Shown piece by piece: positions 1-9,995 of a stretch of 64,000 nt of DNA (positions are counted from its first letter, which is position 1; the number at the start of each line of letters is the position of its first letter). The stretch is taken from contig OY288243.1 of NCBI GenBank assembly GCA_958450325.1, positions 60,682,606-60,746,605 on the forward strand. Direction: 5' to 3'. The notes below the pieces were generated by a model. The model was not told where the DNA came from and ran no database searches. It saw nothing but the letters and a program-made list of their open reading frames with translations. This DNA is from Agrostemma githago. Lineage: Eukaryota > Streptophyta > Magnoliopsida > Caryophyllales > Caryophyllaceae. The position numbers and the translations under genes were made by a program.

Positions 1-211
1 TTAAGGGTCCGCACTTTTACGCTTTAACTAGACATTTTGTCCCTCGAAAGTCTGGCCAGTCTTAGACATGTGTTCACGGTTATGTGTCCCACCGTAGGGT
101 TATTTTGGTGTCAGGTTATTGGCATCGAAGTTTAAGGTTTCAGGTTATTGGCCCTAGACGGTGCTCGTTCTTAGCTCGGGTTATTCTGTATATTTTGGTT
201 CGAGTTCTGGA

Positions 212-298
<87 letters not shown>

Positions 299-845
299 AT
301 TCTACATTTTATTTATTTATTTATGGCTTGGTATTAGTTACGTTGTCACGTATTCCTTGCTATTAATATTTTATCACATGTTTTGATGAACTTTATATGT
401 TATCATGTTTTTTTAATTGGAGTATATATTATCTCTTATTATATTCTCGTAATTATGATTAGATTTTCATCAATCATGACTGGGAGGACTCCTAGTTACT
501 CCCCACTGATGGTAGACTTTTATTTTTTTTCAGGTTGATGTGCTACTTGGTCATGAATGGGGTTGACTTGAGAGAGAATAAACAATAAATTATATGTTTA
601 ATAATTGAACCTTGTAGTTTTATTTTTATCGGGTTTCAATTCCGAGAGTAGTTGTATGCGTTAAGACATATTAATTATCTATGTTGGTAACACTCGGATT
701 TAGTTAACCATGGTGTTTCCGCCACCATGGTGTATTATTAATATAAGACGCTATAATTATCTATCTTATTCCTTTTGTTTAAATCCGGAGAGTTACAGGG
801 GTCTGTCCCGAGTGGCTTACCTATCCTGCCACTGACTAACGATCA
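1..845. other. AT-rich stretch upstream of the gypsy polyprotein
   Basis: I recognise no gag or protease coding here, although such domains would be expected upstream of the RT frame that opens at 846. The stretch holds a long AT dinucleotide run and AT-rich sequence with stops in all frames. It may be a decayed internal region of the element or a foreign insertion into it. The 5' LTR and primer-binding site are not in the window. Confidence 0.5.
217..296. repeat. (AT)40 microsatellite
   Basis: An uninterrupted AT dinucleotide run of about 80 bp. Its open frame of alternating Ile/Tyr codons is a repeat artefact. Confidence 0.95.
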
Positions 846-3437
846 ATGGCGGCTCTTTTCGAGTTTTTCTCTAAATTTATGAGCAATAATAACAACCGTT
901 CTGCTTACGACTTGCCTCATTTTCAAAATACTTTCAATTTCAAAAATGTTTTATGCAATGACATTGAGAAACCCGACGAACAGGTATCCCTGCCTCCACA
1001 TCTGATCGAGCAACTAGAGCAAAGGGAATCACGGAACCCGGTAATCGAAGAAACCGAGTCCATTAATGTGGGAACAACCTTAGAGCCTCAGATACTTAAG
1101 ATAGGGTTATATTTAGATCCCGAGGATAAACAACAATTCACAAACCTCCTCCAAGAATTCAAAGACATCTTCGCATGGTCCTACAAGGACATGCCGGGGA
1201 TAGATCGCGAAATAGCCGAGCACCACATACCGATCAAGGAAGGATTCAAGCCACTTAAGCAGAAACTCCGCCGCATGAGACCCGAATGGTCCCTTAAGGT
1301 CAAGGAGGAAGTCGACAAGCAATTCAAAGCTGGCTTCGTACAGGTATCCGAATATCCGGATTGGGTAGCAAACATCGTGTCGGTTCCTAAAAACGACGGT
1401 AAGGTGCGTGTATGTGTGGATTTTCGGGATCTTAACAAGGCGAGCCCGAAAGACGATTTCCCATTACCACACATCGATATACTGGATAAAACAGTTGATC
1501 ATGCCCTTCTATCATTTATGGATGGGTATGTCGGGTACAATCAGATAAAAATGGCAGAAGAAGATATGAGTAAGGCCACCTTCATTAGACCTTGGGGTAA
1601 TTACTGCTATACCGTCATGCCATTCGGTCTTATAAACGCCGGTGCCACATATCAACGAACCGCCACAACTTTATTACATGACATGATGCATAAAGAAGTG
1701 GAAGTTTACGTAGACGACATGATCGTCAAATCTAAAAACAGGGACGGTCACATCACCGCCCTAAGGAAATTCTTCACCCGATTACGCAAGTACAACACGA
1801 GGTTAAACCCTCAAAAATGCAGTTTTGGGGTAACATCCGGCAAATTACTGGGTCATATCGTTAGCCAACGTGGCATCGAGGTCGATCCAGCTAAAATCAA
1901 GGCCATCACCGAGATGCAACCTCCTAAAACCGAAAAAGAAATAAGAGGGTTTCTCGGGAACGTCCAGTACATCAGCAGATTCATTTCAAAATTAACCATG
2001 GTATGTGAACCGATTTTCAAGAAGCTGAAGGTAGGGGAACGAATATTGTGGGCCGACAAATGTCAAGTGGCCTTCGATAGAATTAAGGAAATCTTATCCG
2101 CGCCACCAGTTTTGATGCCGCCTCAACCCGGTTTGCCTTTGTCGTTATACCTTACGACGAGCGAGACAGCCATGGGGGCTATGCTAGCTCAAACAGTCAA
2201 CTCCGAAGAACGAGCTATCTACTACATCAGCAAGAATTTTTTAGAGTACGAATGCAAATACACAATGATCGAAAAGACATGTTTAACTCTGGTTTGGGCC
2301 ACGAAGAAGCTTCGACATTATATGCTCAGCTATGAGGTGCAGGTACTATCTAAGATGGATCCAATCAAGTACCTCTTCGAAAAGCTCATCCTCAAGTGCA
2401 GAATGTCAAGATGGACCCTAATGTTAGCAGAATTTGACATAAAGTTCGTACCTCTGAAGGCCATTAAAGGCCGGATAGTAGCCGAGTTTCTCGCCGATAG
2501 TCCCGTGATTGAAGAAGGACACACCGACACTTGGTCCTTCCCAGATGAAGATATTTTCCATACCGATACCGAGACATGGGACTTATACTTCGACGGGGCA
2601 TCTAATTTCAGAGGATTCGGAGTAGGGATTCTTCTAATCTCACCAAAAGAAGAACATACTCCCCTTTCTATCAAACTAGACTTTGACGTTACTAATAATG
2701 TTGTTGAGTACGAAGCATGTATCCACGGGCTACGAGCTGCCGCCGACTTAGGGGTCACGAACCTCCGAGTACACGGTGATTCGTCTCTGGTCGTTAATCA
2801 AGCGCTCCAAAAATGGAAGACTCGGAATGCTAATCTCGTGGCCTACCAGGCACGAGTAAGGGATCTCGAGAAACAATTCCAAAAGGTAGAGTATATATAC
2901 TTACCTCGGGAAGAAAATCAATTTGCAGATGCACTCTCAAAATTGGCATCTTTATTGAATATTCCTGATCACTTGACTAGTATGCCAATTTGTGTCGAAA
3001 GACGGTATGAGCCGGCATACATCCACGACATTGAAGATGTCGAGATACCTGATTCCGAGCCATGGTATAAAGTTATCCTAACATACCTGACGATCGGGGA
3101 ATATCCTCCCGGGACTGACAGTCGAGCCAAGAAAGCCTTGCGAAGGTTATCAACCCAGTTCATTCGTACCGACGACGGGCAACTTTACAAAAAGACAGCA
3201 CAAGGGGCTCTTCTCCTATGTATCGATAAAACTAAAGCTGAAAAGGTTATGGCTGAAATACACGACGGCGAGTGCGGTCCACACATGAACGCCCAGATGT
3301 TGGTCCGAAAAATCATGAGACTCGGATACTACTGGAATAGCATGGAAACTGACTGCCAGCTATATGTCAAGCATTGTCATAACTGTCAAATCTTCACCAA
3401 TATACAACATATGCCGCCACCCTGTTGTATACCATGA
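846..3437 (+). CDS. gypsy polyprotein segment: RT, RNase H, second RNase H, integrase zinc domain
   Basis: An open frame of 863 codons. The reverse transcriptase would copy the element RNA in the retrotransposon particle. The RT core has the YVDD catalytic motif at residues 288-291, followed by GLINAGATYQ-type palm and connection sequence. A first RNase H lies at about 430-530. A second RNase H-like domain at about 578-705 begins DLYFDGASN, with acidic residues in YFDGAS, YEACIHGL and HGDSSLVVNQ, which is the dual-RNase H signature of the Tat lineage. The HHCC zinc domain of integrase begins at about 805 (ECGPHMNAQ, then HCHNCQ). The frame ends just past this zinc domain by a frameshift, not at the natural C-terminus. 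The N-terminal 60 residues are not recognisable. The start at 846 is only the first ATG of the open frame, because protease and gag would normally be fused upstream. Confidence 0.85.
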   Translation: MAALFEFFSKFMSNNNNRSAYDLPHFQNTFNFKNVLCNDIEKPDEQVSLPPHLIEQLEQRESRNPVIEETESINVGTTLEPQILKIGLYLDPEDKQQFTNLLQEFKDIFAWSYKDMPGIDREIAEHHIPIKEGFKPLKQKLRRMRPEWSLKVKEEVDKQFKAGFVQVSEYPDWVANIVSVPKNDGKVRVCVDFRDLNKASPKDDFPLPHIDILDKTVDHALLSFMDGYVGYNQIKMAEEDMSKATFIRPWGNYCYTVMPFGLINAGATYQRTATTLLHDMMHKEVEVYVDDMIVKSKNRDGHITALRKFFTRLRKYNTRLNPQKCSFGVTSGKLLGHIVSQRGIEVDPAKIKAITEMQPPKTEKEIRGFLGNVQYISRFISKLTMVCEPIFKKLKVGERILWADKCQVAFDRIKEILSAPPVLMPPQPGLPLSLYLTTSETAMGAMLAQTVNSEERAIYYISKNFLEYECKYTMIEKTCLTLVWATKKLRHYMLSYEVQVLSKMDPIKYLFEKLILKCRMSRWTLMLAEFDIKFVPLKAIKGRIVAEFLADSPVIEEGHTDTWSFPDEDIFHTDTETWDLYFDGASNFRGFGVGILLISPKEEHTPLSIKLDFDVTNNVVEYEACIHGLRAAADLGVTNLRVHGDSSLVVNQALQKWKTRNANLVAYQARVRDLEKQFQKVEYIYLPREENQFADALSKLASLLNIPDHLTSMPICVERRYEPAYIHDIEDVEIPDSEPWYKVILTYLTIGEYPPGTDSRAKKALRRLSTQFIRTDDGQLYKKTAQGALLLCIDKTKAEKVMAEIHDGECGPHMNAQMLVRKIMRLGYYWNSMETDCQLYVKHCHNCQIFTNIQHMPPPCCIP

Positions 3438-4310
3438 CGTCACCTTGGCCATTTTCAACGTGGGGAATTGACATAATCGGGAAGATAAATCCTTCAGGAA
3501 CCGGTGGACACTGCTTCATTTTGTAGCTATTGACTATTTCACCAAATGGGTCGAAGCTGAGTCTTATCGTATTCTCAACGCCAAGCATGTCGCTAAGTTC
3601 ATCCAGAATAAGATCATATGTCGGTATGGGATCCCGCACGAATTCATCAGTGACCATGGGACCCACTTTCAAACCGAGACAGCAGCCCTGCTAACTAAAT
3701 ATAAGATTCAAAGGCATACATCTTCTCCCTACCGACCCCAAACAAATGGAGCGGTAGAAGCGGCTAACAAGACAATAGTCCATACTCAAAAAGATGGCTG
3801 ACAATTACCGGGACTGGCCCGATAAAATATCCTTTGCACTATGGGGATACCGGACGTCAATCCGTACAGCAACCGGCGCGACACCGTATTGCCTAACGTA
3901 CGGGATGGAAGCGGTCCAACCGGTCGAGTTAGAAGTACCGTCTCTCCGGATTCTACTAGAAAGTCAAGTACCTGAAGCTGATTGGATTCGAGCACGATAT
4001 GACTCGCTAGTCTTGTTAGACAAACGACGATCTCGTGCCCTCAATAACATACAGATATATCAAAAAAAGGATTCAACGGGCCTTCAACAAAAGGGTAAGG
4101 CCCAGGAACATTAAAGAAGGGGATTTGGTTCTCAAGTTTGTTCGAGCCTTATTACCAGTAGACCCAAGGGGAAAATTCAAACCTATTTGGGCCGGGCCAT
4201 ATTTGGTAAAGAAGATTCTATCAGGTGGAGCTGTGATGCTGACGGACCTGGACGGGAACGAGTTTGTCAACCCAACCAACCTGGACCAGCTAAAGCGTTA
4301 CTACCCTTAA
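3438..4310 (+). pseudogene. gypsy integrase core and C-terminus, multiply frameshifted
   Basis: Integrase core remnants are spread over several frames. The first catalytic Asp is in WGIDIIG near 3467, the second in FISDHGTHF near 3650 and the Glu in GAVEAANK near 3757. A GPY/F-type C-terminal module (WAGPYLVKKIL) lies near 4190, and the frame ends at a stop around 4310. I count frame changes near 3430, 3520, 3795 and 4060. Integrase would insert the cDNA into the host genome, but this copy cannot make a continuous enzyme. No chromodomain follows, which agrees with a Tat-type rather than a chromovirus element. Confidence 0.85.
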
Positions 4311-4707
4311 GCCCTTTCTCAATGTCATTTGCAAGAAGTTTATTAAAATCATTTCTTAAAATAAACTTTCAAAAGCAAGTCAAAAGCTAGAATTATTTAT
4401 TCTACTGTTATAAACATCTCGAACCATAGTCTTGGTTTATTTCAAGATTGTAAATTACTAAATAATCTGAACCACATTTGGTTTGATTCCATTAATTGTG
4501 GATACGTAGGCAGCCCCTCAAAAGGGTACAACCGCTGCAATCGAGGAAAAAAAACAGGAACGGTTTTTAATAAACCTCCTTTATTTATTTCAAAAAAAAA
4601 TCCGATAAACTCGGAAAATTACAAATTGCAAAAAATTCAAAAAAAAACACACAGCACTAAAATAAATAGTAATAATACTTAAATAATAAAAACTAGGGGC
4701 TTGGCAT
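4311..4707. other. Spacer between converging integrase and antisense gene
   Basis: About 400 bp of AT-rich noncoding sequence with several A-runs. The sense polyprotein ends on its left and the antisense gene ends on its right, so it may hold polyadenylation signals for both. I see nothing else in it. Confidence 0.5.
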
Positions 4708-6472
4708 TTAGGGCATCTTGCCCTTTCCCTTGTCTTTAGCTTCTTTTTCTGTCCACTGGCGAGGACGTGGAGGTGAGCACTCCCGAATCATCAAGGAAAC
4801 CTCCTTAGCCCGGAATCGTTTCCTCAAACTCAAGTCCTCAGTCACCTCAGTCGGTCCTAGTCGGGCCCTCACCTTTTCTGGTAACCGGTCTCGTGGGCCC
4901 AATCTGTCTCGGACTGCTAGTCTCGGTCCAAGTCTTTTCTCCAAGTCAGTCTGGGGGCTTAGCCGTCCCCGTAAGTCACTAGCACCAGTCTTTTTAGCTC
5001 GAGTCTTAGTTTTCGACTTAAGACCCGACTCCAGTCGGACAAGGGTAGCAGGAGTTTTTCCTTCATAAAAAAATCCCCTATTATCTTTCACTGTTTCCCG
5101 ACGAACCAAGTCAAAAGCCTCGTCAGTCTTCAAAGCTTTACGGGCCTCTTCAGACTCCTCGAAAGCCCATTTTCGATACGACTCCGAAACCCAAACGGTT
5201 TGGCAAAGACGAGGTATAGTTCATATGGCACGGGTAAACCAGCATTGTAGCCACGTGTCACACATAGCGTCCGTCAATTGGAGCGAAACGCTAATGATTG
5301 CTTCAGTCTCAGGGATCTGCTGAAATGAACCGAACTACCTCAGAATGCGGTCCGGGTAGATATGAACGGTCCAATCCAAAGACAGGATAACCAAATAGCG
5401 GGCTTTGTCTCTTTTAGCTAACCCCGTTAATTTCGAAAGGAACCACCAAATAACGGTCCATCTAATCAAGGGCCCACCATGGAATTTTAATTCTTCATCC
5501 CAATAAGTTCGATTTATTTGTTGGCTCGAGCTTATTCGTCGTTTCCTTGAGCTAATCTGGCAACTACGATATTTGGATATGCTCACCGGAGGCTCTATGA
5601 TCGACAAGCACTCGGATAACCAGATCTGACAAAGAAGAAACAGGTTTACATAAGTAAGAATCTGTCCGCAGGAAGGCACTCGATCGAGTGTCATGTCTGA
5701 CTCGATCGAGTGCCTCGACTGGAAGCAAACAAGAGGTTTTTTATCGAGGTCACTTGATCGAGTGACAGGTCCACTCGATCGAGTAGCCTCTGTACGTCAA
5801 AAAAAAAGAGAAAAAAACGCAATCCAATACCTGCAAAAGACGGGTACTTCCCGTCAATTGCCGATCCGGGTCAAGTCTTCTAGCATCAAGGCCCATAATG
5901 ATCTCCTCAGTTGTCAGCCAAGCCGGGCTCTGACCCGTCTCCATCTGATCAACTATGCCTATTAGCCTAATTTGACCCAAGCACGAATCAGCCTCCATGC
6001 ATCCTTCAAAGACATATCGGTGTAGCATGCAAAAAGCAAAAGCCCTGCACCTATGGGTGGGAGTAACTCTTACGCCGCTAGAATTCATAAATTTATCAGT
6101 TAGGTCAAATAAGGAAACAGAATCTCCCTTCACCATACAGGCCGTCTCAGCATGTGACAAGCCTAAAGAGTCCCTTAATCTCCTCCTTGGATCAGGATAA
6201 AACGGGGGAATTGCAGGACGAGCATTAGGGTACCAACCGCCGATAGCTGCAATTTCTTCGGGAAGGGGACATATTTCTCGTCGAGGAAATGCGAAAACAT
6301 GATGGGTAGTATCCCAAAAGGATAGGCAGGCATCCAGGAAGTGCGAATCTACCCTAAGTCGTTGAAGCGGGAATAAAGCCGTAATTCCCATTTGAGTCAG
6401 CTGAACTTCGTCTTCATCTCGAAAAAATTGGGCCCACGCCTGAAGCATCGCGGTCAAGTGTTCGATACCCAT
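4708..6472 (-). pseudogene. Antisense plant-mobile-domain (PMD-like) gene inside the gypsy element
   Basis: Read on the minus strand as two exons: 6472-5831 (214 codons) and 5625-4708. They are joined by a 205-bp intron with a GT donor after CTTTTGCAG and an acceptor TTTGTCAG. The join fuses TRLLQ to IWLSECL in frame and leaves one reading frame of about 519 codons. Exon 1 resembles the plant mobile domain family found in plant transposons and MAIN-like host proteins: HFLDACLSFWD, THHVFAFPRREICPLPEEIAAIGG, and an HRYVFEG segment. The C-terminal 140 residues are rich in Arg and Lys with repeated RLGP/RDRLGP. Two in-frame stops break exon 2, TAG at 5337-5335 and TGA at 5223-5221, both explicable by one C-to-T change. 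Antisense extra ORFs are known in Tat elements; their role is unknown. The exon structure and intron are my inference from frame and splice signals. Confidence 0.75.
5677..5785. repeat. Cluster of CACTCGATCGAGTG palindromes in the antisense-gene intron
   Basis: Four near-perfect 12-14-bp palindromes at 5677-5690, 5700-5712, 5751-5764 and 5772-5785, in two close pairs. All four lie within the predicted 5626-5830 intron of the antisense gene. The same motif recurs in the LTR of this element and in the LTR at the right end of the window. Confidence 0.9.
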
Positions 6473-6560
6473 AGCAGAAGTTTTTTTTTAAAGTATAAAG
6501 GATTTTAAGAAAAGAAGAGAAGATTTGGGTTTGAATATGAAAATTAAAAGCAAGAGCCCT

Positions 6561-6569
6561 CTATTTATA
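6561..6569 (-). promoter_or_regulatory. TATA box for the antisense PMD gene
   Basis: On the minus strand the sequence reads TATAAATAGAGGG, an excellent plant TATA box. It lies about 90 bp upstream of the ATG at 6472, giving a plausible short leader. It suggests the antisense gene has its own RNA polymerase II promoter inside the retrotransposon. Activity is not shown. Confidence 0.65.
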
Positions 6570-6579
6570 ATAGAGAGAA

Positions 6580-7190
6580 TCTTTTCCTAATTTCCTCAGG
6601 AATAGGGATTCTATCATATCCCCTAATTCACATAGGCATACAGGCCTAACCTAAGGACTTTAGGAATCCGCTTCAGAATCTGATGCAGGAATCGAGTCAT
6701 CCCGAGTATTCCTATTTTTTAGCCGAATCCAAATTCTTAACATTTTCAAAAACTCATTTTCTTCCAAAATTTCGAAATTTTCAAAATCACTTCCCCAGCG
6801 TGAGTCGGTGTTTCGCCTAAATGTTACATACGAATTGCTATGTGTCAGCATACAGGTACACCCAAGACTTCAGAAGCAATCTTATACAACTCTTTAAAAT
6901 TCCCCAGCGAAAAACACGAGATGCGTCTGCAAAACGGACACACCCTTAGCTTCCTAGGAAAGCTCCCACGCAGCCCCAAGATGGGATGTGTCCGCAAACG
7001 GGCACACCCAAGGCTTCTTAGGCAAGTCCCCACGGAGCTATCAACTCAGGTATGATTTCTATCTTATGGCTGGCGAGCCCTTTTACGCAAGTCTAATGGA
7101 CTATAAACGACCCGACCGGAAGTCTGCCAGGATTTAATCTTTGATTAGCCTGGTAGCTACTCTGAATTTTGCCTTGTCCAAGCCTCAGTC
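6580..7190. other. Noncoding stretch before the polypurine tract
   Basis: No coding region is recognised. It contains imperfect tandem units of about 65 bp, which are listed separately. Otherwise it looks like the untranslated 3' end of the gypsy element. Confidence 0.6.
6921..7050. repeat. Imperfect 65-bp tandem repeat
   Basis: Two adjacent units start with GATGCGTCTGCAAA (6921) and GATGTGTCCGCAAA (6986) and share ACACCC...GCTTC.TAGG.AAG..CC. A weaker third unit lies upstream near 6840. Tandem repeats just before the 3' LTR are known from Retand-type elements. Confidence 0.65.
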
Positions 7191-7203
7191 AGAGTGGGGG
7201 CTC
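7191..7203 (+). other. Polypurine tract of the gypsy element
   Basis: AGAGTGGGGGCTC sits immediately before the LTR start at 7204. This is the expected position and a typical form for the plus-strand primer of Tat elements. Confidence 0.75.
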
Positions 7204-7624
7204 TGGAAACACTCACATTTTGACCGCCAGGTGTCTATAGCAGTTTCCAAAGAACACCCGATGATGATCGGACGTAAACATGACTTAATACGCTCGATTT
7301 TGGACTCGGAATCAATAGTAGTTGGTGCGAGCTTTTAATGGAGTAAAATCTCACAAAACCGACCTCAAATTCAGGCCCAGTGGGTCGTTTCCAGTCATAT
7401 GGGACTAATTTGGGTAAAAATCGAGACCAAGGGCAAAACCGTCTTTTGGCGACCGGGTCAAACCCCGGTCAAAGACGTTTGCGAGACAGAAAATCTGTCA
7501 TGCGACATTCAAAAATCCTATTAGAAGTCGGATTCCTCAAAAAAAATCAGCTACAAAAAATAATAAACAATTCCGTAGGAGATAAAGTTTTATCTTTTGA
7601 AGAGTTATACCACCCGTCCAGCTC

Positions 7625-7712
7625 CACTCGATCGAGTGGAGTGGCTCACTCGGTCGAGTGGGCTCGCAAAAAGCAATCAGATTCGAGTTTAGACCAGGCA
7701 CTCGATCGAGTG
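7625..7712. repeat. LTR palindrome cluster A
   Basis: Three copies of the CACTCGATCGAGTG motif, at 7625-7638, 7647-7660 (one mismatch, CGGTCG core) and 7699-7712. They lie about 420-510 bp from the LTR start. The solo LTR at 57830-60015 lacks this cluster. Confidence 0.85.
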
Positions 7713-8637
7713 GCCTCTTTTTTCAGCCAAAACTGGGAGTTTCTTCCTCTTTAAGCAACTTCTCCTATCCACAACCGGAATCATACTTCCTCCCAACCGT
7801 TGCTTTCTTCCTTGACAATAAACCATTTTCCTATCCAAATACTAGGAATCTCCTATCCCGAGTGGGAGTATCCCATCCTAAAAATACCCCACCCTCGCAA
7901 CACAATTACACCATCTATCACATACGATCCATACATCTACACACATACAACACATACAAATTTCTCAATCACACTCGAATCTCTAGCAAACCTTAGGCAA
8001 ACCATACTAAAAGTACAACACCTTAACTCCTCCTATATTCTCGTTACTCCTACGCAAGCGCCGTTACTACGAGTTCTTAATCGAAACCGAATTTAGCATG
8101 TAGGTTGAGGGTGTTTCAGATCCCTATTTCTCTCTTCTCCTCTTTCCCTTCTCACGTTTTTTTGTCTTCTTCTTCTCTCATCCGTCGTCTTTGTCATCGT
8201 CCTTTTTTTTGTTTCTAATATTATTACTACTACTATAATTAGCAATAACGAGTCGTCCCTAAGGATTCGATATCAACTCTATAGTTGAATATCGGATCTA
8301 AAGGAATCAATCAAACAAAACCGTTTTCAAAAAAAATCTCGTTGATGCCGAAGTAATAGTCACATAGTCCTAAAAAGACTAATAAGACATTACGACGCGG
8401 AGGGATTTATTTCGATTCAAAACAATTTCTAAAAACGTCTCTTTTTTCTAGCAATCACTCTAAATATCGGATATCAATTTCGTAGTCGAATATCAGATAT
8501 TTACGAGTTTTGAAAATGTTAAGTCGGGTATAAATTATGCCATATTTTTACACGGCTTAGAAGCAGGGGGCACTCGATTTTCAAAAATTAAAAGCAATTT
8601 TGAAAATTTTAAATCGAGTCACCCCTCGAACAGGGGG

Positions 8638-8819
8638 CACTCGATCGAGTTCCATAGCCACTCGGTCGAGTGACGCCCCAAAACAAAACTAGAAAGCTTT
8701 TTTTGAGGACCACTCGATCGAGTCCTGTCATGATTCGATCGAGTGGCATCTAAAAATCCAAACAGAAGGCTTTTCCCAAAGTCCACTCGGCCGAGTCCAT
8801 TCAAGACTCGATCGAGTGG
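8638..8819. repeat. LTR palindrome cluster B
   Basis: Six copies arranged in three pairs: around 8638 and 8659, 8711 and 8732, and 8783 and 8806. Core variants are CGATCG, CGGTCG and CGGCCG. The cluster lies 760-940 bp from the LTR 3' end, which matches the position of clusters in the other two LTRs of the window. Confidence 0.9.
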
Positions 8820-9669
8820 CCTTTATCACGGCAAATCCATGAACCTTCAACATTAATTCGAGCTTCGATAAAAAAAAAATTTAACGACTTCGATCAACAC
8901 GTGTCAAGTCTATCACGTGTCCTAATCTTTTCAAAACCTTGCTTCATATTATTTATGTCACTGTAATCTTTTTATAAACCGTCACTAACTCGTTTGTTTC
9001 TGTTTTGGCATCTTTTTTGTTTCATTGTACTAAAACGAATCTCACATGCTAAAATAACTTCGACTTAGTTCAAAAATGCATTAAACAACGTAGAACAAAC
9101 GTAATTCACATGTTTAGTCTAAAAAGCCTTGTTTGCATATCATTCAACCGTCGAACTAACGCGCGTACACCAAAATCAAACGATATCTTAGTAAAGGCCG
9201 CTAAGTACGGGCGGGGTTGGATGTTCTTTGTGAACTTCCCAACACATACCCTCACCCCTTACTCAGAACCATGGTTTCCGGATATCCGAATCCATTGGCA
9301 TACGAGAGTCATTCCATACCCGATTTCCGATAATGTCGGAATCGGTATCGCAATGCTAAGAGACGAACCCGATAAACTCTGAAATCGGAATGGGCTATAC
9401 TTTGTGCACGGCCCACTACGACATAGAGTGGGTTCGAACAGGCCCGAACTCCCACAAAGTTCGGTGGCGACTCCAACTTCGATTTAAATTTCAACTCGAG
9501 ATCCATCTCACATGAGATTCATTCGCCTCCCCAAACCCGCGCGCGGCCGCGTCGGGGTGGACCTATGTCATGTCCACAGAACCCCTTCCATCCACCATCC
9601 ATATTAGGATAAATGGATGGTTGGGATCATCACTAAGCAACTCTCCAAGAGTTCCAAACTCCCTTGAAC

Positions 9670-9672
<3 letters not shown>

Positions 9673-9728
<56 letters not shown>
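9673..9728. repeat. (TA)28 microsatellite
   Basis: An uninterrupted TA run shortly downstream of the LTR. Confidence 0.95.
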
Positions 9729-9731
<3 letters not shown>

Positions 9732-9952
9732 GTAGGTTCATAAGTTCATAAGTTCCAGTGTTAAATTACACAAAAAGTGCTTAAAGTTACACGAGATGAG
9801 TGATAAATAAAGTTGCACTTTATCACTTGAAGCGATAAAAGTGCTGAATGTATAGTTACATATCAATTTTGAACAAATGCAACTTTATCATATGTCATCT
9901 GTAACTTTAATATAGACTTAAAAAAATATTTGACCTTATTTGAACCTACCTC

Positions 9953-9956
<4 letters not shown>

Positions 9957-9993
<37 letters not shown>
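9957..9993. repeat. (TG)n microsatellite
   Basis: A TG run of about 37 bp. Confidence 0.95.

Positions 9994-9995
<2 letters not shown>

Larger units (their letters stand above)
846..9578 (+). mobile_element. Ty3/gypsy LTR retrotransposon, Tat/Retand-like, 5' part missing
   Basis: In order the element shows RT, RNase H, a second RNase H-like domain, integrase, an antisense extra gene, a polypurine tract and a 3' LTR. The RT-RH-second RH-IN order without a chromodomain, the very long LTR and the antisense gene between integrase and LTR are family features of the Tat lineage (Ogre/Retand group). The LTR runs from TGGAAACACTCAC at 7204 to ...CATGTCCACA at 9578, and its end matches the termini of the two minus-strand LTRs near the right of the window. 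The 5' LTR, gag and protease are not visible, so the target duplication cannot be tested. The 5-bp 3' flank is GAACC. The integrase and the antisense gene are broken, so this copy is probably not autonomous. Confidence 0.85.
7204..9578 (+). repeat. 3' LTR of the Tat-like element (about 2.4 kb)
   Basis: Both ends were placed by comparison with the reverse-complement LTRs at 57830-60015 and 62660-64000. Shared blocks include the ACTCACATTTTGACCGCCAG start, the GGGTCGTTTCCAGTCATATG block, the block around the hypervariable palindromes, and the final CACAAAGTTCGGTGGCGACTCC...ACCTATGTCATGTCCACA. Open frames within it, such as 9110-9382, are chance readings through LTR sequence. Confidence 0.9.

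Noticed and set aside
84..386. 100-codon open frame of alternating Ile/Tyr
   Set aside because: It is a translation of the AT microsatellite, with no conserved flanks.
5677..8819. CACTCGATCGAGTG clusters as a CRISPR array
   Set aside because: Units are palindromes in irregular pairs with unequal spacers, in a plant retrotransposon, and no cas genes are present.
9110..9382. 90-codon open frame
   Set aside because: It lies wholly inside the 3' LTR. The related LTRs at the right do not preserve it as coding.
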